DNA of 64,000 bases from assembly GCF_001509405.1 (NCBI RefSeq), contig NZ_CP011502.1:1-64000 (forward strand), in the 5' to 3' direction. How positions within the stretch are numbered: the first letter of the stretch is position 1; every line of letters begins with the position of its first letter. The DNA comes from Aeromicrobium erythreum. GTDB taxonomy: Bacteria > Actinomycetota > Actinomycetes > Propionibacteriales > Nocardioidaceae. The position numbers and the translations under genes were made by a program. Positions 56,243 to 64,000 of this stretch are shown piece by piece. The notes beneath the pieces were generated by a model. That model was not told where the DNA came from, ran no database searches, and was given only the letters and a program-made list of their open reading frames with translations.

Positions 56243-57532
56243 ATGTCCGTGCGTTCCGTCCTGCGTCGTCTGAGGGCGCTGCTCCCCGGCGTCGGCTCCG
56301 ACAGCGACGCCAGTACCGCCGCCCCGGTGCGTCCGCGACCCCGCGTCGCCGTCGTGACGCAGCGGGCCCGCCAGGGGCTGCCGCTGCGGCACCGACCCAT
56401 GCGGGTGGTCTACGACGAGGCCGTGGTGCACGAGGACGTCAGCCTCAAGAGCCGGGTCCTTGGTCGCACCACCCGGCTGGTCTTCAAGCCGCTGCTGCGC
56501 CTCGCGCCGCTCAACGACCGGACCCTCACGACGCTGCGCTCCCTCGACAAGCTCTCGGCCCGCGGTCCGCGGTCGCGCTTCGTCGAGCCGGTCTCCTTCG
56601 AGCTCGACGGCGTGCACGTGGAGTCGATGACGCACCGCTACGGCCCGACCAGCGAGATGACGCTGCTCTACCTGCACGGCGGTGGGTTCTTCTCCTGCGG
56701 CATCGAGACGCACCGCCGGATCTGCGAGCGGCTCGCCCTCTACACGGGCGCGACGGTGATCTCCGTCGAGTACGTGCAGCTGCCCGAGGGCTCGGTGGCG
56801 GACTCGGTCGACGACGCCATCCGCGCCTACGCGGCGCTCGTGGAGATGAGCGACCAGCCCGACAAGATCGTCGTGGCGGGCGACTCCGCGGGCGGCTACC
56901 TGACCATGAAGATCGCCGAGCTGGCGAACCGCCGGGGGCTGCCCGCGCCGGCCGCCCTGCTGACCTTCTCGCCGCTGCTGAGCCTCGACCCCGACCGCAT
57001 CGACAAGGAGGGCGTGGCACGCGTGGCCCGGGTGCGCGACGCCTACCTGCCGATCGGGCGCGTCGCGGTGATCCGCGAGCGCTGGCTGCCCGAGGGCTCG
57101 GCCATCGAGGGTGAGGTCTCGCCGCTCGACGCGGCCGACCACATCACGTCGCCGACGTTCTTCGTCGCGGTGGAGGACGAGATGCTGCGGCCCGAGGTGG
57201 AGGCGATGGCGCTGTTGCTGTCCGAGCGCGGCGTGACCGTCGAGACGCACCTCTGGCGGGGCCAGGTGCACGCCTTCCCGGTGCTCGCCGACACGCTGCC
57301 CGAGAGCCGTCAGGCGCTGCGGCTCGCCGCCGACTTCGCCCGCCGGTCGGTGGGTGAGGAGTCGGTGACCTCCACCGAGGCCGACCCGCGGCGACACGAC
57401 GACCCGACGCACGAGGAGCCCGTGGTCGGCGAGGTCGTGCCTGAGGAGCCCGCGACCCGCACCGACGACGCAGTGCTCGACGGCGAGCTGGTCGGCGAGG
57501 GACGCCGCCGCTGGTTCTTCGGCGCGGGCTGA
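56243..57532 (+). CDS. Alpha/beta hydrolase (HSL-type) with acidic C-terminal tail
   Basis: A 429-residue esterase/lipase-like enzyme. YLHGGGFFSCG provides the oxyanion hole, VVAGDSAGGYL the nucleophile Ser, VEDEMLRPEVE the acid and GQVHAFPVL the His. After the hydrolase fold (to about residue 360) an acidic, Pro/Val-rich tail of some 65 residues ends in RRRWFFGAG, an extension not usual in the family. ATG 56243 is six bases after TATGGT, so leaderless. CATAC/GTATG half-sites flank the promoter. Confidence 0.87.
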   Translation: MSVRSVLRRLRALLPGVGSDSDASTAAPVRPRPRVAVVTQRARQGLPLRHRPMRVVYDEAVVHEDVSLKSRVLGRTTRLVFKPLLRLAPLNDRTLTTLRSLDKLSARGPRSRFVEPVSFELDGVHVESMTHRYGPTSEMTLLYLHGGGFFSCGIETHRRICERLALYTGATVISVEYVQLPEGSVADSVDDAIRAYAALVEMSDQPDKIVVAGDSAGGYLTMKIAELANRRGLPAPAALLTFSPLLSLDPDRIDKEGVARVARVRDAYLPIGRVAVIRERWLPEGSAIEGEVSPLDAADHITSPTFFVAVEDEMLRPEVEAMALLLSERGVTVETHLWRGQVHAFPVLADTLPESRQALRLAADFARRSVGEESVTSTEADPRRHDDPTHEEPVVGEVVPEEPATRTDDAVLDGELVGEGRRRWFFGAG

Positions 57533-57545
57533 GCCCGGCTCAGCC
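57527..57545 (+). terminator. Palindromic terminator over the hydrolase stop
   Basis: GGCTGAGCC (57527-57535) and GGCTCAGCC (57537-57545) are perfect reverse complements around one C. The TGA stop of the hydrolase gene is inside the left arm. Confidence 0.65.
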
Positions 57546-57650
57546 GCGCGGTCGTCGTTCTCTCCGCATCGGCAGTTCGGCCCATTCCTGGGACGCGGGT
57601 CGTCAGGTGCGCTTGGCTGGGCGTGCGGACACCGACGGGAGGCACGAGAC

Positions 57651-57866
57651 ATGGTGAGCAGCTCGCTCGCACGGCACCATCCTGACAGCGCCTACGCCGC
57701 CGGGCTGATCGGGTTCGCGCTCCTGTGGGTCAACCCGTTCCTCAGCGCGCTCGTGCTCGCGCTCACCCTCCTGGGCTTCCGCCGCGCACACCGGACCGTC
57801 CGGCTCGTCGCGAAGGTCCTGCTCGTGGTGATGGTCGTGCGGGGGGTCGCCGCCCTCGTCGGCTGA
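57651..57866 (+). CDS. Small membrane protein, unknown
   Basis: 71 residues with two hydrophobic helices (about 14-42 and 52-70) joined by a basic loop FRRAHRTVRLVAK. GGGAGG lies about 11 bases before ATG 57651. No family recognised. It converges on the sortase gene. Confidence 0.65.
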   Translation: MVSSSLARHHPDSAYAAGLIGFALLWVNPFLSALVLALTLLGFRRAHRTVRLVAKVLLVVMVVRGVAALVG

Positions 57867-57897
57867 CCGACGGCGACCCGGACGAGGTCCGACGGGC

Positions 57898-58530
57898 TCA
57901 GGACCGGACGGGGGTCGCCACGACCACGACGGTCGAGCGGAAGTCGCTGCCGTCGTAGTCGCCGCACGTCATGAGGACGAGGCTGGTCGGGCCCGACGTG
58001 CGGTACACGGCCTGCGCGATGCGGCGGAACTGCTCGACGGGCACCGTGCGCACTGCGCGGACGACGAACGCCGCGCGCTCGCCGTCGCGCCGCCCGTCGA
58101 CGCTGACGCGGTCGCCCGCGGCGAGCTCGCCGAGCCGGTCGAAGACGGCCGCGCCGCGTGAGGCGGTGTGTCCGACGATCGCTGCGCTACCGGGGCCGTC
58201 GACCTGCGCTCCGTCGCGCCACCAGCCCGTGACGTCGAGCCGCTCGGGCACCTCCTGGGCGCCGTCGTCGCCCGTGCCGAGCCCGACCACCGGGGCGTCG
58301 ACGTCGATGGACGGGATGCGCACCCGTGCCGGGGTGAAGCCGCTCGGCTGGTCCGACGGCGCCCGGGAGGCGGACGGCGACGTCGCTGCGGCAGCCGGGC
58401 GCTGCTCGACGTCCTCGCCGCGGGTCAGCAGGAACGCGACGACCGCCGCCACGCCCACGAGGAGCGCGGCGGCGGCCAGGAGGCGTGGATCAGCGCGACG
58501 CACGGCCGCGCGCGGCGCCGGCGGCCACAC
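57898..58530 (-). CDS. Class F (E/F-type) sortase
   Basis: A 210-residue membrane-anchored transpeptidase with an N-terminal helix (about 15-36) and a Ser/Pro linker. The sortase core has VGHTAS (catalytic His), LMTCGD (catalytic Cys) and DFRSTVVVVA (catalytic Arg). GTG 58530 overlaps the upstream surface-protein gene by 41 bases; GTG 58503 is an alternative start. Translation with the upstream gene suggests that protein is its substrate or partner. Confidence 0.9.
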   Translation of the reverse strand: MWPPAPRAAVRRADPRLLAAAALLVGVAAVVAFLLTRGEDVEQRPAAAATSPSASRAPSDQPSGFTPARVRIPSIDVDAPVVGLGTGDDGAQEVPERLDVTGWWRDGAQVDGPGSAAIVGHTASRGAAVFDRLGELAAGDRVSVDGRRDGERAAFVVRAVRTVPVEQFRRIAQAVYRTSGPTSLVLMTCGDYDGSDFRSTVVVVATPVRS

Positions 58531-59515
58531 CGAGGACGACCAGGAGGCCGACCGGCAGCCAGGCCGGGGTGCCGTCGTGCTCGGCGACCGTCACGCCGGC
58601 AGCCGGGGCGTTGTTCGGGAACGGCCAGGCGCTTCCGCCGGCGCCCACGGCACCGCCGTCGCAGCCGGTCTGGGGGACCTCGAAGCCGAGAGTCTGCAGC
58701 TCCGGGTCCTCCTCGTCGCCAGCGATGCCGACGGCCAGCAGGGCGGCGCGCGGGGTCTTCACGGTGCGCTGCTGGCCGGGCGCCAGCGTGAGCTGGCCGT
58801 CGGCGCGCTCGGCGAAGCCGTCGCCGTAGAGGAACTCGATCGGTCTGCCGGCGATGTTGCGCACCGTGAAGCTGCAGGGCGCGGTGCTCACCGTGAACAG
58901 CTCGCTCTCGCAGTCCTCGCCGCTCGGGACGTCCCAGGTGGTGACGGCGCCGTCGGCCACGGTGACGTCGGCGCGCGGCTCGGCGACGATCGTGACATCG
59001 AGGAACCCGCCGGACGTCAGCGCCGAGGCTCGGTAGGTGCCGGCCTCGATGGGCTCGGTGTTCTCGGTGTCGCCGAAGTAGGCGAGCCCGTAATCGAAGG
59101 AGTCCGAGCGCGGCACGACGACGGTGCAGCCCTGGACGACGACGGGCGGCGGCGTGACGCCGTCGGGCTCGTCCTGCGCGGTGACCGTGATCGTCGTGGC
59201 CGACGTGGTGCCGGTGGAGTCGGTGGTCTCCAAGCCGAACGTGAGCGACTCACCGGCCTCCGGACCGGCGACGCGCTGCGTGCCGGACGGGTCGAGCGTG
59301 CCCGACCAGCCGGTGCCCGTGGCGGTCACGGTGGGCGTCTCGGTGCTGGTGACGTCCCAGACGACGTCGAGCTCCTCACCGGGCTGCAGCGTCAGGTCGG
59401 TCGAGGAGCCGTTGACGGTGAACTCCTGGATCACCGGCGCGGCGGACGCCGGGGCGGCGAGACCGACGAGGCACAGCAGAGGTGCCAGGAGGAGGGACAG
59501 GACGAGTCGGCGCAT
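58490..59515 (-). CDS. Secreted surface protein encoded with the sortase
   Basis: 341 residues: signal peptide MRRLVLSLLLAPLLCLVGLA, beta-rich extracellular region with four Cys, and a C-terminal PAWLPVGLLVVLGVAAGAARG helix with basic tail, so it is a cell-wall or membrane-anchored surface protein. I see no LPxTG or LAxTG motif before the helix. The ATG at 59515 is preferred to the longer frame because it gives a proper signal peptide. Confidence 0.72.
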   Translation of the reverse strand: MRRLVLSLLLAPLLCLVGLAAPASAAPVIQEFTVNGSSTDLTLQPGEELDVVWDVTSTETPTVTATGTGWSGTLDPSGTQRVAGPEAGESLTFGLETTDSTGTTSATTITVTAQDEPDGVTPPPVVVQGCTVVVPRSDSFDYGLAYFGDTENTEPIEAGTYRASALTSGGFLDVTIVAEPRADVTVADGAVTTWDVPSGEDCESELFTVSTAPCSFTVRNIAGRPIEFLYGDGFAERADGQLTLAPGQQRTVKTPRAALLAVGIAGDEEDPELQTLGFEVPQTGCDGGAVGAGGSAWPFPNNAPAAGVTVAEHDGTPAWLPVGLLVVLGVAAGAARGRASR

Positions 59516-59607
59516 GGGTCGGCTCACTTCGATCGGGGGACGGTGAGGCCATCCGATCACATCGGCGCGATTCTTGGCCAATTCTTCAGGAAGATCCTGC
59601 TGGCAGG

Positions 59608-59982
59608 ATGACGCCCGTGCGCCCCCGTCCGCTCCAGGCCGTCATCGTGCTGCTGCCCCTGGTGGCCCTCGCGCGCGGCATCGACCTGCTGAGCCTGGTG
59701 CTGCTGCTCGGGGTGGCGGCGTGGTTCGGGGTCCGCCGCGACGCGAGCTGGACCGATGCCGTGGGTCGCGCGATCGACCTGTCGCTGGCCGGCCTCGTCG
59801 GTGTCGCGGTGGTGCTCGGCACCGTCACGCTCCTGCCGCGCGCGGTGCACGAAGGGGTCACCGTCATGTTGGTCGGTGCGTGGGTCGTGGCGGTCGTGGT
59901 CACGGCCGGCCTGGCCCTCACGACCGTGGACCAGCCGCGGTGGCGCCCCCTGCTGCGCCGGGCGCTCGACGCCCGCACCTAG
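59608..59982 (+). CDS. Four-helix membrane protein, unknown
   Basis: 124 residues, almost all hydrophobic, with about four helices and basic ends (RPRPLQ, RWRPLLRRALDART). ATG 59608 and GTG 59617 are both possible starts; GCAGGA lies nine bases before the GTG. It is divergent from the surface-protein/sortase genes and of unknown role. Confidence 0.65.
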   Translation: MTPVRPRPLQAVIVLLPLVALARGIDLLSLVLLLGVAAWFGVRRDASWTDAVGRAIDLSLAGLVGVAVVLGTVTLLPRAVHEGVTVMLVGAWVVAVVVTAGLALTTVDQPRWRPLLRRALDART

Positions 59983-60012
59983 CCCACCCGCGGGCGCGGA
60001 GGCCGGGCTGCG

Positions 60013-60414
60013 TCAGGCCGTCTCGCCGGCGAGCTCCTCGGGGGAGCGCAGGACGCAGAACTCGTTGCCCTCGGGGTCGGCCAGCACGACCCAGCCCGAC
60101 CCCGGGCCGTGGATGCCGCGCCGGTCGGCGACCTGCGTGGCGCCGGCCGCGACCAGCCGAGCCACCTCGGCGTCGCGGGTGCCAGTCCGGGGGCGCAGGT
60201 CGAGGTGCAGGCGGTTCTTCACCGTCTTGGTCTCGGGCACCTCGATGAACAGCAGCTGGTGGCCGGTCTCGGGGTCGAGGATCATGCACTCCTCGTGGCC
60301 GGGCTCGTTGGGGTCGTCGGCGACGTCGACGTAGCCGAGCACCAGCTTCCAGAACTCGCTGAGCTCGTACGCGTCGGAGCAGTCGACGGAGGTGTGGGAG
60401 ACGAACGACGTCAT
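60013..60414 (-). CDS. VOC-family (glyoxalase/bleomycin-resistance-like) protein
   Basis: 133 residues with the paired beta-alpha-beta-beta-beta fold: ELSEFWKLVLGYV, KNRLHLDLRPRTG (metal-site His) and WVVLADPEGNEFCVL (metal-site Glu). GGGAGGA precedes the ATG. The tryptophan/charged pattern matches the actinobacterial VOC proteins of unknown substrate. Confidence 0.88.
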   Translation of the reverse strand: MTSFVSHTSVDCSDAYELSEFWKLVLGYVDVADDPNEPGHEECMILDPETGHQLLFIEVPETKTVKNRLHLDLRPRTGTRDAEVARLVAAGATQVADRRGIHGPGSGWVVLADPEGNEFCVLRSPEELAGETA

Positions 60415-60453
60415 GCCGTCATTCCTCCCACACCTCCACCCGGGTGTCGAGGA

Positions 60454-62229
60454 CTACTGCTTCCGCTCGGTGAACGCGACCGACGCCGAGAACCCGGTGT
60501 AGCCGTCCTGCGGGCTCGTGCTGCTGAAGCCGACGGCCGCGATGTTGCGCAGGCTGGTGAACACGTCGTCCTGCTCGACAGCGGGCTCGGCCTTGGCGAC
60601 GGCGTCGAGGATCGCGCCGACGTCGACGAAGAGGCCGCCGGCCTCGCCGTCGCCGTCGATCACCGAGGAGAAGAGGTCGGTGCCGGCGAGGTCGCCGTCC
60701 TCGACGAGCTCCTTCGCGACCTTCGGCGAGGTCGCGATCGAGTCCGCGTCGTCGCCCGTCGACGTGGCGAGCTCGACGCCGGCCAGACGCTGCAGCGACG
60801 CCGTGAGGCGGTCGGCGAGGTCGGCAGCCTTCGCCTCGTCGCCCTCCGTCACGAGACCCACGGCCACGTCGGCCGGGTCGGCAGGACCCTGCGGTCCGGC
60901 GATGTCCTCGAGGCCCTCGCGACCCACGTAGACCGAGAAGGCGTCGCCGAGGAGCGTCACGAGGTCGTCGGGCAGCGTGACGTCGAGGGTCTTCTCGATC
61001 TCCTCGAGCGTCGCGTCGACGTCGGCGCTGCTCGCCGACGGCGGGGCCGTCTGCTGCTGCAGCTGGGCGAGGTACTCCTCCTCGTAGCCCTCGGGATCGG
61101 CCGCGTACGCCTCGGCGTCGAACTCCGGCTGCGGACTGGGCGAGCCGAGACCGGGCACCGTGAAGAAGTCCCGCAGGCTGAGCAGGTCGCCCAGGCTGGT
61201 CTTGATCTCGTCCCAGTTCTCCTCGACGGCCTTGCCGCCGCCAGGGACGGTCAGCCCGACCACGGTGTCCTCGGGCAGGGCGCCGAGGCCGCGGACCTGC
61301 GGCAGCTTCGTCGGCTTGTCGCCCTCGTGGGCGACGGCGTCGAGGGTGAGCGACGTCGACGAGGCGGAGAGCGCGAACGCCAGGCTGCTGGTCTCGTCGG
61401 CGAGCGTCTCCAGCTGGGCGGCGTCCGGGCCGAGCACGTCGTCGATGCCGGCCTTCTTGATCGCCGCGAGACCGTCCTTGACGTCGACCCACCCGGACAG
61501 GACGCCCTGCTCGTCGAGCGCGTCCTGGTCGCGTGCGAAGTCGGCGTCGTCGGCGAGCGACTCCGACGACGCGGCCTTCACCGCAGCGTCGGCGCTCTTC
61601 TGGGTGGGCGTCACGATGGCGTAGCCGTCGAGGAAGCCGATGCCGAACTCCTCGCCGCTGCACCCGAAGAGCTTGCCGATGCCGGCCTTCGCGGCCGTCT
61701 CGTCCGTGACCTGCACGGCGATCCGCAGCGACTCCTCCTCGTCCTGCAGGTTCGGGCCGACGCCCAGGCCGACGCGCTCGCCGAGCCACGGCTCGACGTC
61801 CTTGGCGTAGTCGACGTCGTCACAGCCCTTCAGCGCGTCCTCCAGCACGATCTTGCGCAGGTCGTCGCCCTCGTCCTTGATGCCGAGCTCCTGCGACAGC
61901 TCGGGCACGCGGCGTGCGAGCCGGAAGAGGTCGATCTTCTGGCTGGCCGACGGGTCGAGGTCGAGCCGGACGTAGGCGATGGTGTCGGCCGGGAGCACGT
62001 TGTGGGGCTGGGTGCCGCCGCCGGACAGCTGGGTCCAGGCGTAGGCGCCTCCGCCGACGGCAGCCACGGCGACGACCGCGCCGATGCCGAGCGCGATCTT
62101 CTTGCCGTTCCCGCCGCCGGCGGCCGACGCGGCCTCGGGTGCGGCGGGCTGCTCGACGGTGGCGTCAGGGGTCGCCGGTCCGTCGGGTGCGGGCGGGGGC
62201 GGGGGGCTGGTGGGCGTCTCGTCGCTCAT
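60454..62229 (-). CDS. DUF3352 membrane-anchored protein
   Basis: 591 residues: a Pro/Ala-rich cytosolic N-terminus (1-42), one membrane helix (about 44-66) and a large acidic extracellular domain with LPADTIAYVRLDLDPSASQK, the DUF3352 opening. An acidic low-complexity loop (EFDAEAYAADPEGYEEEY) lies near residue 370. GGAGGA precedes ATG 62229. Function unknown. Confidence 0.85.
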   Translation of the reverse strand: MSDETPTSPPPPPAPDGPATPDATVEQPAAPEAASAAGGGNGKKIALGIGAVVAVAAVGGGAYAWTQLSGGGTQPHNVLPADTIAYVRLDLDPSASQKIDLFRLARRVPELSQELGIKDEGDDLRKIVLEDALKGCDDVDYAKDVEPWLGERVGLGVGPNLQDEEESLRIAVQVTDETAAKAGIGKLFGCSGEEFGIGFLDGYAIVTPTQKSADAAVKAASSESLADDADFARDQDALDEQGVLSGWVDVKDGLAAIKKAGIDDVLGPDAAQLETLADETSSLAFALSASSTSLTLDAVAHEGDKPTKLPQVRGLGALPEDTVVGLTVPGGGKAVEENWDEIKTSLGDLLSLRDFFTVPGLGSPSPQPEFDAEAYAADPEGYEEEYLAQLQQQTAPPSASSADVDATLEEIEKTLDVTLPDDLVTLLGDAFSVYVGREGLEDIAGPQGPADPADVAVGLVTEGDEAKAADLADRLTASLQRLAGVELATSTGDDADSIATSPKVAKELVEDGDLAGTDLFSSVIDGDGEAGGLFVDVGAILDAVAKAEPAVEQDDVFTSLRNIAAVGFSSTSPQDGYTGFSASVAFTERKQ

Positions 62230-62386
62230 GGGTCCTCCGAAGAATGGGTGCGTCGCAGCGTACCGATCCTCGACCCCGCTGCGAATCAGAAGTGGGCAGG
62301 ACGTACGAGACGTGTGCCACGTGGGGCGACCGCCGAACTAACCGTCAGACTTGCCTGTTTGTGCGACCTGCGCCCATGATGCTCTC

Positions 62387-62983
62387 GTGACGACGACCCG
62401 GACGCCGCAGGCCGAGCGCACCGCGGCCATGCGGCTGCGGCTCATGGAGGCGACCGTCGAGTGCCTCGTGGAGCTCGGCTGGTCGGGCACGTCGACCACG
62501 GTCGTCTCGCAGCGCGCCGGGGTGAGCCGCGGCGCCCAGCTCCACCACTTCCCGAGCAAGCAGGCGCTGGTCGTCGGGGCGGTGGAGCACCTCACCGAGC
62601 GTCGACGGCACGCGATGGCCGACACGGTGCGCACGCTGCCCGACGTCGGGCGCACGCGCGCGGTGCTCGACGTGCTGGCCGAGCAGTTCACGTCGCCCGT
62701 CTTCTTCGCCGCGCTCGAGCTGTGGGTGGCCGCCCGCACCGACCCCGACCTGCGCGAGGCCGTCGCACCGCTCGAGCGTCGCGTGGGTCGGGAGACGCAC
62801 GCGTACGCCCTCGAGCTGCTCGACGTCGACGAGCAGCGAGGCCGCAACCGCGAGCTCGTCCAGGCCACGCTCGACCTGCTGCGCGGGCTCGGCCTCGCCG
62901 GCACCCTCACCGACGACAGCCGACGCCGGGCCGCCGTGCTCGACGCGTGGGCCGTCACCCTCGACACCGGACTGGAGCGCTGA
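62387..62983 (+). CDS. TetR-family regulator
   Basis: 198 residues: helix-turn-helix TSTTVVSQRAGVSRGAQLHH at about 35-55 and a C-terminal ligand domain. GTG 62387 is preferred to the longer frame from 62351; CATGAT lies six bases before it, suggesting a leaderless start. One base before the TIGR03084 gene, so they form an operon. Confidence 0.88.
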   Translation: MTTTRTPQAERTAAMRLRLMEATVECLVELGWSGTSTTVVSQRAGVSRGAQLHHFPSKQALVVGAVEHLTERRRHAMADTVRTLPDVGRTRAVLDVLAEQFTSPVFFAALELWVAARTDPDLREAVAPLERRVGRETHAYALELLDVDEQRGRNRELVQATLDLLRGLGLAGTLTDDSRRRAAVLDAWAVTLDTGLER

Positions 62984-62984
62984 C

Positions 62985-63794
62985 ATGTCATCCACGAGCC
63001 CACGGGAACGCCTCGAGCAGGTGCTCGCCGACCTCGCCGCCGAGGGGGACCAGCTCGACGGCTGGGTCGCCGACCTGCCGATCCAGGAGTGGGGTGCCGT
63101 CACGACACCCGAGGGCTGGACCGTCGCCCACCAGGTCGGCCACCTCGCCTGGACCGACGAGACGTCGCTCGCGGCGGTCACCGACGCGGAGGCGTTCGGC
63201 GCGCTGCTGAAGGAGGCGGCGCAGGACCCGACGGGGTACGTCGACACCGCGGCCGACACGTGGGCCGCGAAGCCCGTGCCGATGCTCCTCGACGCCTGGC
63301 GCGCCGGTCGCGACGCCCTCGCCGACGCGCTGCGCGCCGTGCCGGACGGGGAGCGCGTCCCGTGGTTCGGTCCGCCGATGAGCCCGACGTCGATGGCGTC
63401 GGCCCGGTTCATGGAGACGTGGGCGCACGCGCACGACGTCGCCGAGACGTTCGGCATCGAGGTGCCCCGGACCGACCGCGTCCGGCACGTCTGCCACCTC
63501 GGCGTCCGCACCCGCGGCTTCGCCTACGTGATGCGCGGCGAGGAGCCGCCGACGAGCGAGGTGCGGGTCGAGCTCGCGGCGCCGTCGGGCGAGACGTGGA
63601 CGTGGGGCGAGGAGGGCGCGGAGCAGCGGGTCACGGGCGACGCGTGGGACTTCGCCCTGCTCGCGACGCGTCGACGTCACCGCGACGACGTCGACGTCCG
63701 GGCCGACGGCGCGGACGCCGACCACTGGCTCGACGTCGCGCAGGCCTTCGCCGGACTCCCCGGTGCCGACCCGAAGCGGCTCTCGGAGCGCTGA
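62985..63794 (+). CDS. TIGR03084-family DinB-like metal-binding protein
   Basis: 269 residues with TVAHQVGHLAWTDETSLA (His ligand), RFMETWAHAHDVAETFG (two His ligands) and a C-terminal domain ending DVAQAFAGLPGADPKR. This is the mycothiol-dependent maleylpyruvate-isomerase-like (DinB) fold, TIGR03084 branch. It is co-transcribed with the TetR gene, which may sense the same compound. Reaction unknown. Confidence 0.88.
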   Translation: MSSTSPRERLEQVLADLAAEGDQLDGWVADLPIQEWGAVTTPEGWTVAHQVGHLAWTDETSLAAVTDAEAFGALLKEAAQDPTGYVDTAADTWAAKPVPMLLDAWRAGRDALADALRAVPDGERVPWFGPPMSPTSMASARFMETWAHAHDVAETFGIEVPRTDRVRHVCHLGVRTRGFAYVMRGEEPPTSEVRVELAAPSGETWTWGEEGAEQRVTGDAWDFALLATRRRHRDDVDVRADGADADHWLDVAQAFAGLPGADPKRLSER

Positions 63795-63802
63795 GGCCCG
63801 AG

Positions 63803-63816
63803 CGCAGGCGCCTGCG
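63803..63816. terminator. 14-bp palindrome between convergent genes
   Basis: CGCAGGCGCCTGCG is a perfect palindrome, nine bases after the TIGR03084 stop and directly next to the stop of the minus-strand gene at the window edge. A likely shared terminator, though short. Confidence 0.5.
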
Positions 63817-64000
63817 TCACTCCTGCGACCGTGGTCGCGGCGTGCCCGGCACGACGGTGCGGGGGCTCGGTGCCGCCGCCGGGTGCCGTCGCAGCTGCGG
63901 GGTGCGGGTGCGGATCGGGCGAGGTCGCACGAACGACGCCTCCATCCAGTGGGCTCGCTCGTCGCCGGTCCTCGGGTCCCAGAAGTCGCAGAGGATCAGC
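63817..64000 (-). CDS. 3' end of an unidentified gene (partial)
   Basis: From the window edge to a TGA at 63817-63819 the minus strand encodes about 60 residues, beginning LILCDFWDPRTGDERAHWME and then Arg/Pro-rich. Third positions are mostly G or C, as in real genes here. The 5' part lies outside the window. No family recognised; the basic Pro-rich tail looks disordered. Confidence 0.5.
   Translation of the reverse strand, partial: LILCDFWDPRTGDERAHWMEASFVRPRPIRTRTPQLRRHPAAAPSPRTVVPGTPRPRSQE

Overview
This window is the replication-origin region of a high-GC actinobacterial chromosome. The order dnaA - oriC spacer - dnaN - gnd - recF - DUF721 - gyrB - gyrA - DUF3566 - tRNA-Ile - DLW-39 - tRNA-Ala, the mycothiol-linked dehydrogenase MscR, the DevS/DevR-type pair and the WHG-domain TetR regulators all point to Actinomycetota. 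The gnd gene between dnaN and recF fits Nocardioidaceae or a relative (an Aeromicrobium/Nocardioides-like organism). That placement is inference; no 16S gene is present to test it.

Layout. 1-13.5 kb: replication and topology core plus two tRNAs. 13.5-15.1 kb: a lower-GC pocket behind tRNA-Ala with a DUF3800 gene and an AbrB-type antitoxin whose tail looks frameshifted. 15.1-25.7 kb: secreted M4 protease, a penicillin-binding lipoprotein, an ABC exporter with its own two-component pair, CopC, and a CmtR-like metal sensor coupled to a CDF efflux pump. 25.8-33.7 kb: DUF3152 zincin, pirin, the MscR/MBL formaldehyde-detoxification pair, a TetR/FBP divergent pair, and a three-gene envelope cluster. 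33.9-39.4 kb: an oligopeptide ABC importer whose second permease and both ATPases are one polypeptide. 39.6-50.4 kb: DevS/DevR-like pair, glyA, SURF1, enoyl-CoA hydratase, cyclophilin, rhomboid protease, two SDRs, and a reductase/TetR divergent pair. 50.5-64 kb: metY-metX, phosphofructokinase, SIMPL and hydrolase proteins, a sortase with its likely surface partner, DUF3352, TetR and TIGR03084 proteins, and the 3' end of one more gene.

The unusual content is mostly in non-coding DNA. (i) The gap between the DUF721 and PAP2 genes (about 5.89-6.50 kb) is one large imperfect inverted repeat with four hairpins at its centre and iterated AACGCAGAA motifs. (ii) A 44-bp tandem repeat at 46.9 kb carries five DnaA-box-like 9-mers. 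(iii) A 109-bp duplicated element at 33.76-33.96 kb contains perfect palindromes of 28 and 36 bp. (iv) A four-unit repeat array lies at 53.5-54.1 kb. (v) Nested hairpins sit at several gene borders. (vi) An AT-rich, rare-codon patch with a dyad lies inside recF. At least ten genes have a TAnnnT hexamer exactly six bases before the start codon, which implies leaderless mRNAs and helps fix the starts. I see no CRISPR array, prophage, intact insertion sequence or rRNA gene. I do not claim a new multi-gene system; the palindromic element at 5.89-6.50 kb and the DnaA-box-like array are the strongest undescribed candidates.
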